Below, one piece after another: positions 47,316 through 62,216 of a DNA stretch of 64,000 nt; position 1 is the first letter of the stretch; each line of letters opens with the position of its first letter. Below the pieces are notes generated by a model. That model was not told the origin of the DNA, ran no database searches, and was given only the letters and a program-made list of their open reading frames with translations. This stretch comes from Apiospora phragmitis (lineage: Eukaryota > Ascomycota > Sordariomycetes > Amphisphaeriales > Apiosporaceae). The translations under genes were made by a program, and so were the position numbers. Where the stretch lies: the NCBI GenBank assembly GCA_038363925.1, contig JAQQWL010000001.1:620001-684000 (forward strand). Direction: 5' to 3'.

Positions 47316-50300
47316 TTTTAATTACTTTTTATTCTTATAAATTATTATTTAAACTTTTAAATAATAATATTATAAGAACTATATTTATACCTGGCCTTAG
47401 TAATATTATCCGATAAGGAAAGACTTTTATCGCTACCCCTAATACCGTTTAACGGGACCCTATTATAAATATCGATAGCGATAATAGTAATAACGAACCT
47501 ATTTAATAAATATTAATAAAACGAATTAAGGAATTCGAGTAAAAAAGCATTAATTATTAATATTATTACGTTAAGCTTAAAAAGGAGCGTAATAAGCTCT
47601 TAATTAAAAGCGCTTTAAAATAAATACTTCACAATATTAATAAGTTATATAAAAAAGTATATCTCTTTTATATAACTATTAATATTATTTAAACCCTTAT
47701 TATATTAAAAAAAAGTATAAAGATTAATATATTAACATTTTTTAATAAAATCAGCGAAAACTTATTAATAATTTTATAAAAGAACGTTTTAAAACGTTAC
47801 TTAACGAATTATTTACGCCGCCTCGTTTTTTAAAAATAAAATACTCGCTTAATTTAAACCTTATTTAAATAAACTTATAAAAAACGATAGGCGGAGAAAG
47901 AACTTAAAACCCTTAAATAAAAAAGATTAACCGCTTCCTATATAGCCGAGTTCCGGCGTATTATAATTCGATTAAACTATACCGAAGTTACGAAAATTAT
48001 AATATATTATTAAGAATTAAAAAATAATATTAAAAACGAACTTAGCCGGCTTAACGCCCCTAATAACTCTTTTTCGTATATAGAGCTTATTATTAAAATC
48101 GATACTCGTATATATAAACGACGCCGCGAAAAATAAAGCGGATTTTAACGATAAATTAATCGAACTTAAATTAATATAAAACGATTACGTTAATATAATT
48201 ATATATTATTTAAAAATATTACGGCGTATAATTATTACAATAAACTTATAAACCTTAATATTATTAAATATAATAAATAAGATAAAAAATTAGGTAATAT
48301 TTATTATAATTATTAAAAACTAGGATATTACGTTTAAAAATATTAAATATTAAGGAAAAACTTTTAACGAGTTTTTAATAAATAATATATTAACGTTATT
48401 AAAATAAAAAATATTTTTATAATAGTTATTAAAAATAATAACGTTATTATTAAATAGTGGCATATTTTAAATAGCTTATTATAATAATAGGTATACTTCT
48501 TATTTAGCGGATAAAAAAGGTACCGGATAGTTCCTTAAAGCTTTAGAAAATAAGAAAAATTATAGCCGAAATCTTATAATAATATAAAAAGAATAATCCC
48601 TCCTTTATAACAAAATAGCGATTTAATAAACAATATTACGAACTAATTAGAGTAACCTTTAGACCACGAACGCTTAACAAATATACTTATAAACGAACTA
48701 ATATACGAGATCGTTAAATTTAAAGATTTAAAGATTAATAAATAATTAATTATCTTTAATATTCCTTACCCCGACTCGAAATACTTGCGCTAAATATTTA
48801 TTACGGCCGGGTTTAATTAAAGAATTTATAGTAATTACGTTATAAAAAACGATTTACAAATTTCTTTTATATACGAAAAATATTTTACGCTTTTATAGAT
48901 TTCGTGTATATATAACGCTTATATAAAATACCTCGCGGAAAAACTCGAGCACGAATAGTTTCTTTAAAAAATTAATAAATAACCTATTATATAATTATAT
49001 CCGAACTATATTATCGAAAGAATTTAAATATCGATCCTTAATAAATAACGCGCGTACCTATTAATATAAAAAGACTTATAATAATTATAATAATATTATT
49101 TAAAAAAACGAGATTAAAAAAAGTATTTTAAGGATTAATATTTTAAACACGCTTAAAAAAAATCGTAAGCTTATAAACGTTTAAAAGAAAACGTTTAATA
49201 TTTTTAAAACGTATAAATATATATTTAATAAAAAGACCCCTTTAATATATTAAAGAAATTATAAAACGTTTATAAATTATCGCGGACTTAATAAACTTTT
49301 AAATTACTTAAAAAAACCCGGATCTTAAGTATTAAAAATAGTACTTCGTATAAAAAAAAGTATAAAAACACCTTTATTAATATATTAAGAAGCGCTTTAA
49401 AAAGGATAAAAAAAAGAATAATAATAATATAAGGATTAATTATAAAAGATCGTTAATTACTTATAGGAACAGCGTTTAAAAAACGGACGCCGCCTATTAT
49501 AAAAAGATAATAATAAGCGGACTAAAATAGGTCTTTATATTAAATAACGGATAATCGAGCTATCTATAAGTATATTATATTAATAATAAGCGTAAAAAAA
49601 GTCTATATTAAAGCGCTACTCGATAACGGAATATAAAAAAACTATATTTTATTACGAATCGTTAATTACTTTAAATTCGAATAATAATAAAAAAACGCCC
49701 TATACCGATTTAAAACCGTTAATAAAGGATTTATAATTTATAATAATAAAAAAATATGAAAAAAAATCGCGAACCTTTTAATTAATATTAAAAAACGCTA
49801 TAAATAAATTACGTATAATATTACGGACGTCGTAAAATATAATATAATTTTAAAAATACCTTAATTATAAATAAATAATTTTAAAATTAATTAAAAAATA
49901 AATTAATTTTAATAAAATATATTAAAAAAAGGATTAATTAATAAATAACGGTTTAAAAAGTAATTGTTTAATAAATTTAAAGTTTTTAAAGTATATATTA
50001 TTATTAAAAAATTTAAACTAAACGTTATAATAATTATATTAAAAAAGTATTAATAATTTAAAACTCTTTTTAATAAAAAACTAGAAATAAACTTACCGCT
50101 TTATATATAATAAAATTATAAAATACTTTTTAAAAATAAGAAAAAACCTTTATTTATATTTATATATAAACTTAATTAAGAATATAAATAAGCTTTAAAA
50201 AAGTATATTACGGAAAATCTCGAGAAAAGAGTTATTTAACTATCCATATTACTAACAGGCTTCCTCATCCTCTTCGTTTTAAAAAAGAGCAAAAACGAAA

Positions 50301-53300
50301 AACCTAAATAACGTATATATATTAATTATTAAAAGTTTAATAAAATTATTATTAAAAACCGGTACCCTTTCTTTTTAATTAACGATTTATAAAATAAGCT
50401 ATTATATATTAAAATCTTTATAATACTTAACCTTTTTAATATATATAACTTAATTTAAATTAAAAAAGGAAAAAATAAAAAACCGTGTTCCGAACTAAAT
50501 ACGGCTATTTCGAATACTAAGTTATACTATTTAACTTAATTAATATATTAATTAATTTTTAATTTATAATTAATTATATTTTATAAAAATATCTTAATAA
50601 ATTTATCGTAATATACTTTAATAATATCCTTATTTATTCCGAAAATAACGAGTAATACCGAGAATATATAAAACTAATATTTTAAAAACTATAAAACGCT
50701 AACCTATTAATTAACTTAAAAAAAACGAATCTTATTAACGATCCGTCACTTTTATAAAATACGTAATATCTTCGGGCGAAATCTAAATAAAACCTTCGAA
50801 AATTTTAATTATTAGAGAATAACTTACGCCTATAAATGCTACGGAAATTAAAATTTTTTTAAAACTAGTTAATTATTACCGGATTTTCGTCCCCAAATTT
50901 AACAGGATAGCGACACCCTTAATAAACTTAATAAAAAAAGATAAATTATTCTAATAAACGGAGAAAAAAAAATAAAGCCTTTTATAATATTAAAAAACGA
51001 ATCCTTAACGAATTAATATTTTACGTAATAAATCCGTCTAAACCTTTTAAAATTAAAACCGACGCATCGAACTATACGATTAAAAGATAACTTAATTAAC
51101 GAAATAATAACGAGAAATTACACCTGGTCGTATTTTTTTCGAAAAAGCTTAATAAATTAGAATTTAATTATTAAATTTATAATAAAAAATTAATAACTAT
51201 TATTAAAACTTATAAAAAATAGAGATATTATTTTAATAAAATAATAAAACTAATTAAAGTTTATATTAATTATAAAAACTTTATAACGTTTATTATTATT
51301 AAAGAATTAAATAAATAATAAATATAATAATTTAAATTCTTATTAAAATTTAACTTTATTATTATTTATTAGAATGGTAACGAGAACGGTCGCGTTAACG
51401 TATTAAATTAATAACCGAACTATTAAAAAGAGGTTTTACCCGAAACGCAAACTATCCTTACTTATAACCAGGACGGTAACCTTATATTATTAAAATAATT
51501 AAACGTTACGAACTACGTTTAATACCACGATAATTAAGTTACTAAGTTTCGATAACTTAATTAAACCTTTAACCCCGCGAACTATTTTAAAGATTACTTC
51601 GAAAACCGTAACGGTCTTACTTTCTACCGAAACAAGATCTATATCCTTAAGCGGTATCGCGAAAACTTTATTAAAGAATTTTATAAATATCTTATATATA
51701 AATATTAAGGGATATTTAAAACCTAAAAAAGAATTATTAAGTAATTCGATTATAAAAACCTTAAATTAATTATAATTAAAATAATTAATAAATATAACTT
51801 TTATAATAAAGTTAAAACTATTCAACACCGGCCGTATAGAAAGTTATAACTAATCTTATTATTAAATAAAGTATAAAAAACTATTATACTTAATTTCGTT
51901 ATTAAACTATTTTTATTAAAAAAACCCTTAATTAAAATTAATTACGATAATATTTTAATAATTACGAATAAACTTATAAAATATACTTACTTCTTACCGT
52001 ATAAAAAATTTAATAATATTAACAACTTAATATATATATTCCTTCGAACAATCATTAACTAGTACGGGTTACCCGAAACGATCATTTTTAATAGAAATAA
52101 ATTATTTACCGTTAAATTCTAAAAGTCGCTTATAATATAACTTAGTATTAAATATAAACTATTCACGGCTTATTACTTTTAAATAAATAAATAAACTAAA
52201 CGAATAAATTAAACTTTAAAATAATATTTACGCTACTACGTTAATTATAAATAAAGTAATTAAATATAATTATTATTTATAACTTAATTTATTTATAATA
52301 ATATAAATAACGAAGCTACGCGTATTTTATTATTTCGAACGAATTACGGGTACGACTTAAAAGTTATTAAAAAACCTTTAGAAAAAGAACTAGTATTAAT
52401 TACGACTATATAAATTAAAAAACTAAAAGAACTTTAAATTATATTATAATAAAACCTTACATTTTTTTAATAACGAATAAAAAGATACGCCGATTAAATA
52501 AAGTTAAAAGGATTAATTTATAAAAAAGGAGAAAAAGTTAATTTCTTATAACGAAATATTAAAATAAAACGATTAAGCGATAAATTAGATTTTAAAAAAA
52601 TAAAACTATTTAAAATTATAAAAGTTATTTTAAAAACTAATTACCGATTATTACTACTTAAAATAATACGGATACACTTTATATTTTATATTTTATTATT
52701 CGAGCTAGCGGTTAAAAAAACTTTAATCGATATATAATTAGAAATTAAAACAGATTAATACGAGTACGAAATCGATAAAATTATTAATAAAAAAAAGAAA
52801 GAATAAAACTTTTAATACCTCGTTTAATAAAAAGGCTACCTATTAAAGAATAATACCTAAAAGCTTAAGAAATACTTAGCGAACGCCGCGGAGGAACTTT
52901 AAAAATTTAAAAAAAGCTTCCCTTACGAGGATTAACGGCCTAGGCTCGAAAAAACTTATTAAACCAAAAAAAACGACTAATTAATGTCCTTAAAAACACT
53001 TAAAAAACGTAGGTTATTAAAAACGAAGTTCTCTTAATTAATAATCGAGGAAAAACGCCGTCCTCCTCGTTTAGCTCCTATATTCCTTAACGAAACGCCT
53101 CCGAACGCTTTTTTACTATAACTTTTTTTATACGATAAAGGCGGGCTAAACAACCTAGGGCGGTAAATAGCTACGTTTATAAAAGGAATAAAGCCTCTTT
53201 TACGTCCGACTCCTCCGCCTCCAGCTTCTTCTATTAAACGGCCAGCTTCGTTAAAACCGACGTAATAAAAGTATTATTATAAAAATAATTAACCCGAATA

Positions 53301-53593
53301 TATTTCGAATAACGAAATAACTTCTCGTTTATATAATAAATTAAATTCTAACGAAAATAACGAGTATAAAATATATTAATTAAGTTACCCGTAAATTTTA
53401 TATTAATAATAAAAACTAAACGCGTAATAATTTTTTTAAACCGAGATTTCTTAACACGACTAGTTATAATAAATAAATATTATAATAAAAAATAATAAAA
53501 AAAAGAAACTTATTATAACTTAATAATATAAATAATTAAAGTATTTATAAAGTTAATATTTTAAAAATAAAGTATTTAAAAAAAGGAGGATAA

Positions 53594-54365
53594 TATTATA
53601 ACCCGACTTAATTATACAGCTAAAACCCTACTTATTAAACAGGGTTATTATATCTCGACTAAGCTATAACGTTATAACTATTAACCGTATTATTAACCAT
53701 ATTAATATAAACTCCCCTATATTATAAAAATATATAAACATAACTATAAAAATATCTTAAATAACGAAAGGATAGACCCGACCCGAAAAAGTAGTTAAAA
53801 AGGAATTACGTAATAAAAAGCGACTAAATTACCGCATTACTAAGTAAGCCAGGAGCTACGGGGTTACGACGCCCTAAATAAGCTATTAGAATAGATTACC
53901 GTGATCTAAAAGATAGATTACCGTGAGCTAATAATAGGATTACCGTGATTTAAAAATAAATTATTATAAGCTAATAATAAGATCATCGTGATCTAAAGGA
54001 TAGATTACCGTGAGCTAATAATAGGATCACCGTAAGCTAATAAGCGATTTAACGGATTAATAAAGAAAAGAAATTAAATATATAACGACGGACGTCCCTT
54101 ATATATTTTATATAAATACTTTTTACTTTAGTAATTAATTTAAATATTAATCTTAATTTATTAATAAGGTAAATAGTTTTAATAAAATTATTATAAATAC
54201 CTTTAACGTTTACGCACTTTAATTACCTTTATTCTTATAAGCTATTACTTATTATATTAATAAAAGCGACTTTTATCGCACGTTTAAATACTCTCTCATA
54301 TTATTAATATAAACCCTAGTACGTTTTACTAGGTTTCTTTTAAAACTTAAATAACGTTCGTTATA
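53594..54365 (+). repeat. 3' LTR of element B
   Basis: 772 bases, the same length as its partner, preceded by the polypurine tract and followed by the target duplication TTAAA. It contains the same GATCACCGTGATC-type array at 53,890-54,050. Confidence 0.85.
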
Positions 54366-54370
54366 TTAAA

Positions 54371-54804
54371 TTGATTATTAAAATAAAGAATATTTATATA
54401 AAATATATAAGAGATATTTCTCGTTATATATCTAATTCCTCCTCTATTAATCCTTTAGATCACCTATAAGCTTACGGTGATCTCGTTACTAGCTCATAGT
54501 GATCCATCCCTTAGATCACGGTGATCTAACCTTGGTTGGCTTACCTCGGGCGTCGTGCCTTTGTCGCTCCGGGGCCCGTTACGTGACTCCTCGTACCTGG
54601 TTATTATATCTACTTTTATTCGTTCCATCGCTACACGGGCTGGGGCCGCTTATTTTATTATATAATATTAAAGTGTAGCTACGTACATATTAATATAGCT
54701 GGCGGTGTAATTACTAGCTGTAATATCGTAGCCGGACCGGGTTATCGTATCCTTATACCGGTAAGTGGGGTCTTTTAACCGCATGGTTAAGTTAAGTTAT
54801 AATA
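54371..54804 (-). repeat. Solo Gypsy LTR, second part
   Basis: Continues the LTR broken at 46543. It keeps readable segments such as CTCGGGCGTCGTGCC and GCTGGCGGTG and ends GTTATAATA. Together the two parts make about 652 bases, similar to the right LTR of region A, with which it shares its middle sequence. Confidence 0.75.
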
Positions 54805-54809
54805 TATAC

Positions 54810-55111
54810 CTTATATTTTATATTTTTTTATTTAAATTAATAATTAAGAACACTTTAATCGATATATAATTAAAAGTTAAAATAAATTAATATAAATATA
54901 AAATCGAAAGAGTTATTAATAAAAAAAAGCCGAACAAAGCTTTTAATACCTTATTTAATAAAAAAGCTGCTACCTATTAAAAAATAATACTTAAAAGCTT
55001 AAAAAACACTTAATGAACGCTACGGAAAAGCTACGAGCGTTTAAATAACGACTTTAAAAACCGGCTCAAAAGAAAAATTTGTTACGTTTTAATTAATAAC
55101 ACTAAAACCAC
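54810..55111 (+). mobile_element. Gypsy pol fragment D, right part
   Basis: Resumes the pol 3' sequence interrupted at 46320 and matches 52,680-52,990 of element B. It ends at the target duplication of element C. Confidence 0.6.
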
Positions 55112-55116
55112 TATAA

Positions 55117-55802
55117 TGTAACGAACGCTATCTAGGTTTTAAAAGAAACCTAGTAAGATATACTAAAGTTTATATTAATAATACGAGAAAGTATCTAAAC
55201 GTGTAATAAAAGTTATTTTTATTAATATAATAAGTAATAACTCGTAAAAACGAAAGTAATTAAAATAAGTAAGTTTAAAGGTATTTATAATAGTTTTATT
55301 AAAGTTATTTATTTTATTAATAAATTAAAATTAATATTTAAATTAATTATTAAAATAAAAAGTATTTATATAAAATATATAGGGAACGTCCGTTATTATA
55401 TATTTAATCTCTTCTTTTATTAATCCGTTAAAACGTCCGCTAGCTCACGGTGATCCCGTTACTAGCTCACGGTGATCTATCCTTTAGATCACGGTGATCT
55501 ATTTTAATAGCTTATTTAGGGGCGTCGTGATCCCGTTGCTCCTAGCTTATTTACTAGAGCGGTAGTTTAATCGCTTCTCGTCCCGTAATTTCTTTCCTAG
55601 CCGCTTTCCCGGGTTAAGTCTATCCTTTCGTTATTTAGGATATTTTTATAATTATGTTTATATATTTTTATAATTTAAGAAAGTTTATATTAATATAGTT
55701 AATAATATAATTAATAATTATAATATTATAACTTAATCGGGATATAGTAATTTCGTTTTGGCGGGTAAGGTTTTAATTATATAGTTAAGTCGGGTTATAA
55801 TA
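55117..55802 (-). repeat. 3' LTR of element C
   Basis: 686 bases. Collinear with 62217-62903, both carrying the readable segment GGGGCGTCGTGATCCCGT and the GATCACGGTGATC units. Differences between the two are almost all C/T or G/A. Confidence 0.85.
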
Positions 55803-58800
55803 TTATCCTTTTTTTTTAACCGCTTTATTTTTAAAATATTAATTTTATAAATATTTTAATTATTCGTATTATTAAGTTGTAATAGGTTTTTTTTTTATTA
55901 TTTTTTATTATAGTATTTATTTATTATAATTAATCGTATTAAGAAATCTCGGTTTAAAAAAATTATTGCGCGTTTAGTTTTTATTATTAATATAGAATTT
56001 ATGGGTAACTTAATTAATATACTTTATACTCGTTATTTTTGTTAGAACTTAATTTATTATATAAACGAGAAGTTATTTCGTTATTCGGAGTATATTCGGG
56101 TTAATCGCTTTTGTAATAATACTTTTATTACGTTGGCTTTAATAAAGCTAGTTACTTAATAAAAAAAGCTAGAGGCGGAAGAGTTAGATATAAAGGAGAT
56201 TTTATTCTTTTTATAAACGTAGTTATTTATTACTTTAAATCGTTTAACCTGTTTTTATTATATAAAAAAGGTTATAATAGAAAAGCGTTTAGAAGTGTTT
56301 CGTTAAAAAATATAAGAGCTAAATAAAAAAGATAGTTTTTCTTTTTCGATTATTAATTAAAAGAATTTTATTTTTAATAACTTACGTTTTTTAAGTATTT
56401 TTAAAAACTTTAATTAGTTATCCTTTAGTTTAATAAGTTTCTCCGAGCTTAGGCCGTTAGCCTCCGCGGGGGAAGCTCTTTTTTAAACTTTTAAAGTTTT
56501 TTTACGGCGTTCGATAGGTGTTTTCTAGGTTTTTAAGTATTATTTTTTAATAAATAACCTTTTTATTAAACGAGGTATTAAAAGTTTCGTTCTTTCTTTC
56601 TTTTTTTATTAATAATTTCGTCGATTTTATACTTATATTAATCTATTTCGACTTTTAGGTATATATCGATTAAGGTTTTTTTAATTATTAATTCGAGCAA
56701 TAAAATATAAAATATAAAGTATATCCATATTATTTTAAATAGTGATAATTAATAATTAGTTTTTAAAATAGTTTTTATAATTTTAATTAGTTTTATTTTT
56801 TTAAAGTTTAATTTATTATTTAGTCGTTTTATTTTAATATTTCGTTATAAGAGGTAAACTTTTTCTCTTTTTTTTAAAAATTAATCTTTTTAACCTTGTT
56901 TAATCGGCGTATTTTTTTATTCGTTATTAAAAAAAGGTAAAGTTTTATTATAACGTAATTTAAAGTTTTTTTAATTTTTTAATTTAAATAATTATAATTA
57001 GTACTTGTTTTTTTTTTATTAATTTTTTAATAATTTTTAAATTATATCCGTAATTTGTTTAAAATAATAATATATATATAGCTTCGTTATTTATATTATT
57101 ATAGGTGAACTAGGTTATAGGTAATAATTATATTTAATTATTTTATTTATAATTAATATAATAGTGTAGGTATTATTTTAAGGTTTAGTTTATCCGCTCG
57201 GTTTATTTATCCGTTTAGGGGTGGTAAGCTGTGGATAATTTATATTTGATTTTAAGTTATGCTATAAGTAATTTTTAGAATTTAGCGGTGAATAGTTTGT
57301 TTCTATTAAAGATAATTATTTCGGGTAGTTTATACTAGTTAATAATAATTTGGAGGAACGTATACGCTAAGTTATTAATATTGTTAAATTTTTTATACGG
57401 TAAGAAGTAGGTATATTTCGTAAGTTTATCCGTAATAATTAAGATGTTATCGTAATCGACCTTGGTTAGGGGTTTTTTTAATAAAGGCAGCTTAATAACG
57501 AAGTTAAATACGATAGTTTTTTATGCTTTATTTAGCGGTAGGATCGGCTATAATTCTTTATATGGTCGGTGTCGGGTAGCTTTGGCTTTATTATAGAGGT
57601 TATATTTATTAATTACCTTAGTTATGGTTAGTTTGAGGTTTTTATAATTAAATTGTTTAGTAATTCTTTTCCAGGTTTTAAATATCCTTTAGTGTTCGTG
57701 TATAAGGTGCTCGTGGAATTCTTTAATAAAATCCTCGCGATACTGTTCGGGGATATAGATCTTATTTCGGTAGAAGGCGAGACCGTCGCGGTCTTCGAGG
57801 TAATCCTTAAAGTAATTCGCGGGGTCGGGGGTTTAGTTAAATTGCCGAAACTTAGTAACCTATTCGTTATTATATTAAATATAATTCGTAGCGTTTAATT
57901 ATTTCGAAAGTGCGAGGTTACCGTTTCGGTTATAAGTGAGAATTATTCGCGTTTCGGGCGGAACTTCCTTTTAATAGTCCGGTCGTTGGTTTAACGCGTT
58001 AATACGACCGTTCTCGTTACTTTTTTAGTAAATAATAATAAAATTAAATTTTAAAAAGAATTTAAACTATTATATTTATTATTTATTTAGTTTTTTAATA
58101 ATAATAAACGTTATAAGGTTTTTATAATTAGTATAAATTTTAATTAGTTTTATTATTTCGTTAAAATAATATTTTTATTTTTTATAAATTTTAATAATAA
58201 TTATTAATTTTTTATTATAAACTTAATAATTAAATTCTAATCCGTTAAGCTTTTTTAAAAAGAATATAACGAGGTGCGACTTTTTATTATTATTTTATTA
58301 ATTTAATTACCCTTCGATCGTATAGTTTAATACGTTAGTTTTAATTTTAAAAAGTTTAAACGGGTTTATTACGCAAAGTATTAATTCGTTAAGAATTTAT
58401 TCTTTAATATTATAAAAAGCTTTATTTTTTTTTCCGTTTATTAAAATAATTCGTCCTTTTTTATTAAGTTTATTAAAAATATTGTTATTTTATTAAATCC
58501 GGGGATAAAAATCCGGTAATAATTAGTTAATTTTAAAAAAAATCTAATTTTTATAACGCTTATAGGCGTAAGCTATTTTTTAATTATTAAAATTTTCGAA
58601 AATTCTATTCGAATTTTGCCTAAAAATATTACGTATTTTATAAAAGTAACGGATCGTTAATAGAATTCGCTTTTTTTTAAATTAATTAATAAATTAGTGT
58701 CCTATAGTTTTTAAAGTATTAATTTTATATACTTTCGGTATTATTTATTATTCTCGGAATAAATAAAGATATTATCGAGGTATATTATAATAAATTTATT

Positions 58801-61800
58801 GAAATATTTTTATAAAATATAATTAATTATAAATTAAAAATTAATTAATATATTAATTAAATTAAACGGTATAGCTTAATATTTAAAATAGCCGTACTTA
58901 ATTCGGAACGCGGTTTTCCACTCCTCTCCTTTTTTAATTTAAATTAAGTTATATACATTAAAAAAGTTAAGTATTATAAAGATTTTAATATATAATAGTT
59001 TATTTTATAAATTGCTAATTAAAAATAAGGGGTACCCGTTTTTAATAATAATTTTGTTAAGTTTCTAATAATCGATATATATACGCTATTTAGGTTTCCT
59101 GTTTTTGCTCTTTTTTAAAACGAAGAGAATAAGGAAGCCTGCTAATGATATAAATAGTCGAATAATTCTTTTCTCGAGATTTTCCGTAATATATTCTTTT
59201 AAAGTTTATTTATATTCCTAATTAAGTTTATATATAAATATAAATAAAAGTTCTTTTTTATTTTTAAAAAATATTTTATAATTTTATTATATATAAAACG
59301 GTAAGCCGGTTTTTAGTTTTTTATTAAAAAATATTTCGAATTACCGATACTTTTTTAATATAATTATTATAATATTCGGTTTAAGTTTTTTAATAATAAT
59401 ATATATTTTAAAAATTTTAAGTTTATTAAAAGGTCGTTTTTTAAACCGTTATTTATTAATTAAACCTTTTTTTAATATATTTTATTAAAATTAGCTTATT
59501 TTTTAATTAATTTTAAAATTATTTACCCGTAATTAAAGTATTTTTAAAATTATATCGTATTTTATAACGTTTATAATATTATACATAATTCGTTTATAAC
59601 GTTTTTTAATATCGATCGGAAAGTTCGCGATTTTTTTTTATATTTCTTTATTATTATAAGTTATAAATCCTTTATTAACGGTTTTAAATCAATATAAAAT
59701 GTTTTTCTTTTATTATTTAAATTTAAGGTAATTAATAATTCGTAATAAAATATAATTTTTTTACGTTTCGTTATTAAGTAACGTTTTAATATAAACTTTT
59801 TTTATATTTAATATTAATATAATATATTTATAGATAACTCGATTATCTGTTATTTAGTATAAGGACTTATTTTGATCCCCTTATTATCGTCCTTTTATAA
59901 TAAGCGGCGTTTATTTCTTAAACGCTGCGTTTATAGGTTATTAATAATATCTTGCGATCGATCCTCGTATCGTTATTATCGTTCTTTTTGTTCTTTATAA
60001 AGTATTTTTTAATACGTTAATAAAAGTGTTTTTATACTCTTTTTTATATAAAGTACTATTTTTAATGCTTAAAATTCGGGTTTTTTTAATAATTCGAAGG
60101 TTTATTAAGTTTATAATAATTTATAAACGTTTTATAGGTTTTTTAATATAGTAAAGGGGTTTTTTTATTAAGTATATATTTATATATTTTAAAAATATTA
60201 AATATTTTTTTTAAACGTTTATAAGCTCGTAATTTTTCCTAGGCGTGTTTAAAGTATTAGTTCTCGAAATACTCTCTTTAATCTCGTTTTTTTAGGTAGT
60301 ATTATCGTAGTTACCGTAGGTTTTCCTATATTAGTAGGTACGCGTATCGTCCGTTTGGGATCGACGTTCGGATTTTTCTAATAATATAATCCGGGTATGG
60401 TTACGTAATAAGTCGTTTACCGATCCTTCGGGGGAATTATTTATATTCGAGCTTCTTTATGAAGTGTTCCGTATAAGCGTCGTATATATACGAAATTTAT
60501 AAGAGCGTGAAGTGTCTTTTATGGGTAAGGAAAATCTGTAAGTTATCCCTTATTATGTAATTATTATAGATTCTTTGGTTAGAACCGGCCGTAATAAGTA
60601 TTTAGTGTAGGTATTTTAAGTTAGGGTAAGGAATATTAGGGATAGCTAATTACTTATCGGTTTTAAGGTTTTTAAATTTAGCGATCTCGTTTATTAATTC
60701 GTTTATTAATATATTTATTAAATATTTATAGTTTATTAATTATTTTAATTAGTTTATAATATTATTTATTAAATTATTATTTTCGTTATAAAGAAGGGGT
60801 TGCTCTTTTCGTATTATTGCGACGCTTCGGCTATAACCTTTCTTGCTTTCCGGGGTTTTAAGGAATTATTTAATGCTTTTTTTATCCGTTAAGTAAGGGG
60901 TATACCTATTATTATAATAAGCTATTTAAAATAAGTTATTATATTTAATAATAGCGTTATTATTTTTAATAATTATTATAAGGGTATTTTTTATTTTAAT
61001 AGCGTTAATATATCGTTTTTTTAAAACTTATTAAAAATCTTTTTTTAATATTCGATATTTTTAAGCGTAATATCTTAGTTTTTAATAATTATAATAAATG
61101 CCGCGTAGTTTCTTATTTTATTTATTATATTTAATAATATTAAGGTTTATAAAGTTATTATAATAGCTATACGTTATAATATTTTTAGGCGGTATATAAT
61201 TATATTAGCGTAATCGCTTCGTATTAGCTTAAGTTCGATTAGTTTATCGCTAAAGTCCGCCCTATTTTTTACGGCGTTATTTATATATACAAGTATTAAT
61301 CTTAATAATAAGTTTTATATACGAGAAAAAATTATCGGGGGCGTTAAACCGGCTAAGTTTATTTTTAATATCGTTTTTTAATTTTTAATAATATATTATA
61401 ATTTTCGTAACTTTAATATAATTTAATCAAGTTATAATACGTTAAAACTCGGCTATATAAAAAGCGGTTAATCCTTTTTACTTAAAGGTTTTAAGTTCCC
61501 TCTCCGCTTATCGCTTTTCGTCGGGGTCCTGGAAAAGTAACTTAAAGGCTTATTCGAAGCCGTCGTAACTTTCGAAAATACGCTGTGCTTCTGTACGATA
61601 TAGCTTAACTTATTAGTCGTTCTTTATAAGTTTATTTAAATAAGGTTCGAATTAAACGAGTACCTTACCCTTAAAAAACGAGGCGGCGTGGACGACTTAT
61701 TAGGTAACGTTTTAGAACGTCTTTTTATAAAACCGTTAATAGGCCTTAACTTAAATAAAGAAGCTTCGGAAGTTTCCGCTTATTTTATTAAAAAGGATTA

Positions 61801-62216
61801 GTATATTAATTTTTATACCCTTTTTTAACGCGATAAGGGTTTAAATAATATTAATAGCTATACGAAAAAGACGCACCTCTTCGCGTAACTTATCGATATT
61901 ATAAAGTATTTATTTTAAAATACCCTTAATTAGGAGCTCGTTACGCTCTTTTTCAAGCTTAACGTAATAATACTAATAGTTAGCGCTCTTTTATTCGAGT
62001 TCCTTAATTCGTTTAACTAACGCTTATCGTATAGGCTCGTCGTCGTTATTATCGCTATTAACGTCTATAATAAGGTCCCGTTAAGAGGTACTAGGGGTAG
62101 TAATAAACGCTTTTCCTTATCGGACGGTATTATTAAAGCTAGGTGTAAATATAATTCTTATAATATTATTATTTAAAGGTTTAAATAATAATTTATAAAA
62201 ATAAGAGTAATTAAAA

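Larger units (their letters stand above)
46544..54365 (+). mobile_element. Complete RIP-inactivated Ty3/Gypsy element B
   Basis: 7,822 bp. LTRs of 772 bases (46544-47315 and 53594-54365), each starting T(G/A)TTATAACCCGAC and ending CGTTCGTTATA. Flanked by an exact TTAAA duplication (46539-46543 and 54366-54370). A polypurine tract (AAAAAAGGAGG) lies before the right LTR. Remnants in order: a Gag zinc knuckle at 48302-48331 (Cys-Cys-His codons now TAT), the reverse transcriptase motif at 50611-50640 (IYFNNILIYS), and an RNase H start KTDASNY at 51052-51072 followed by readable SKKLN sequence. Integrase and the pol 3' end follow. Stop codons throughout; not functional. Confidence 0.88.

Noticed and set aside
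57653..57898. 81-codon open frame on the + strand inside the AT-rich block
   Set aside because: It is antisense to the integrase region of Gypsy element C, low in complexity and unconserved in copies A and B. It is a chance frame in a less mutated patch.
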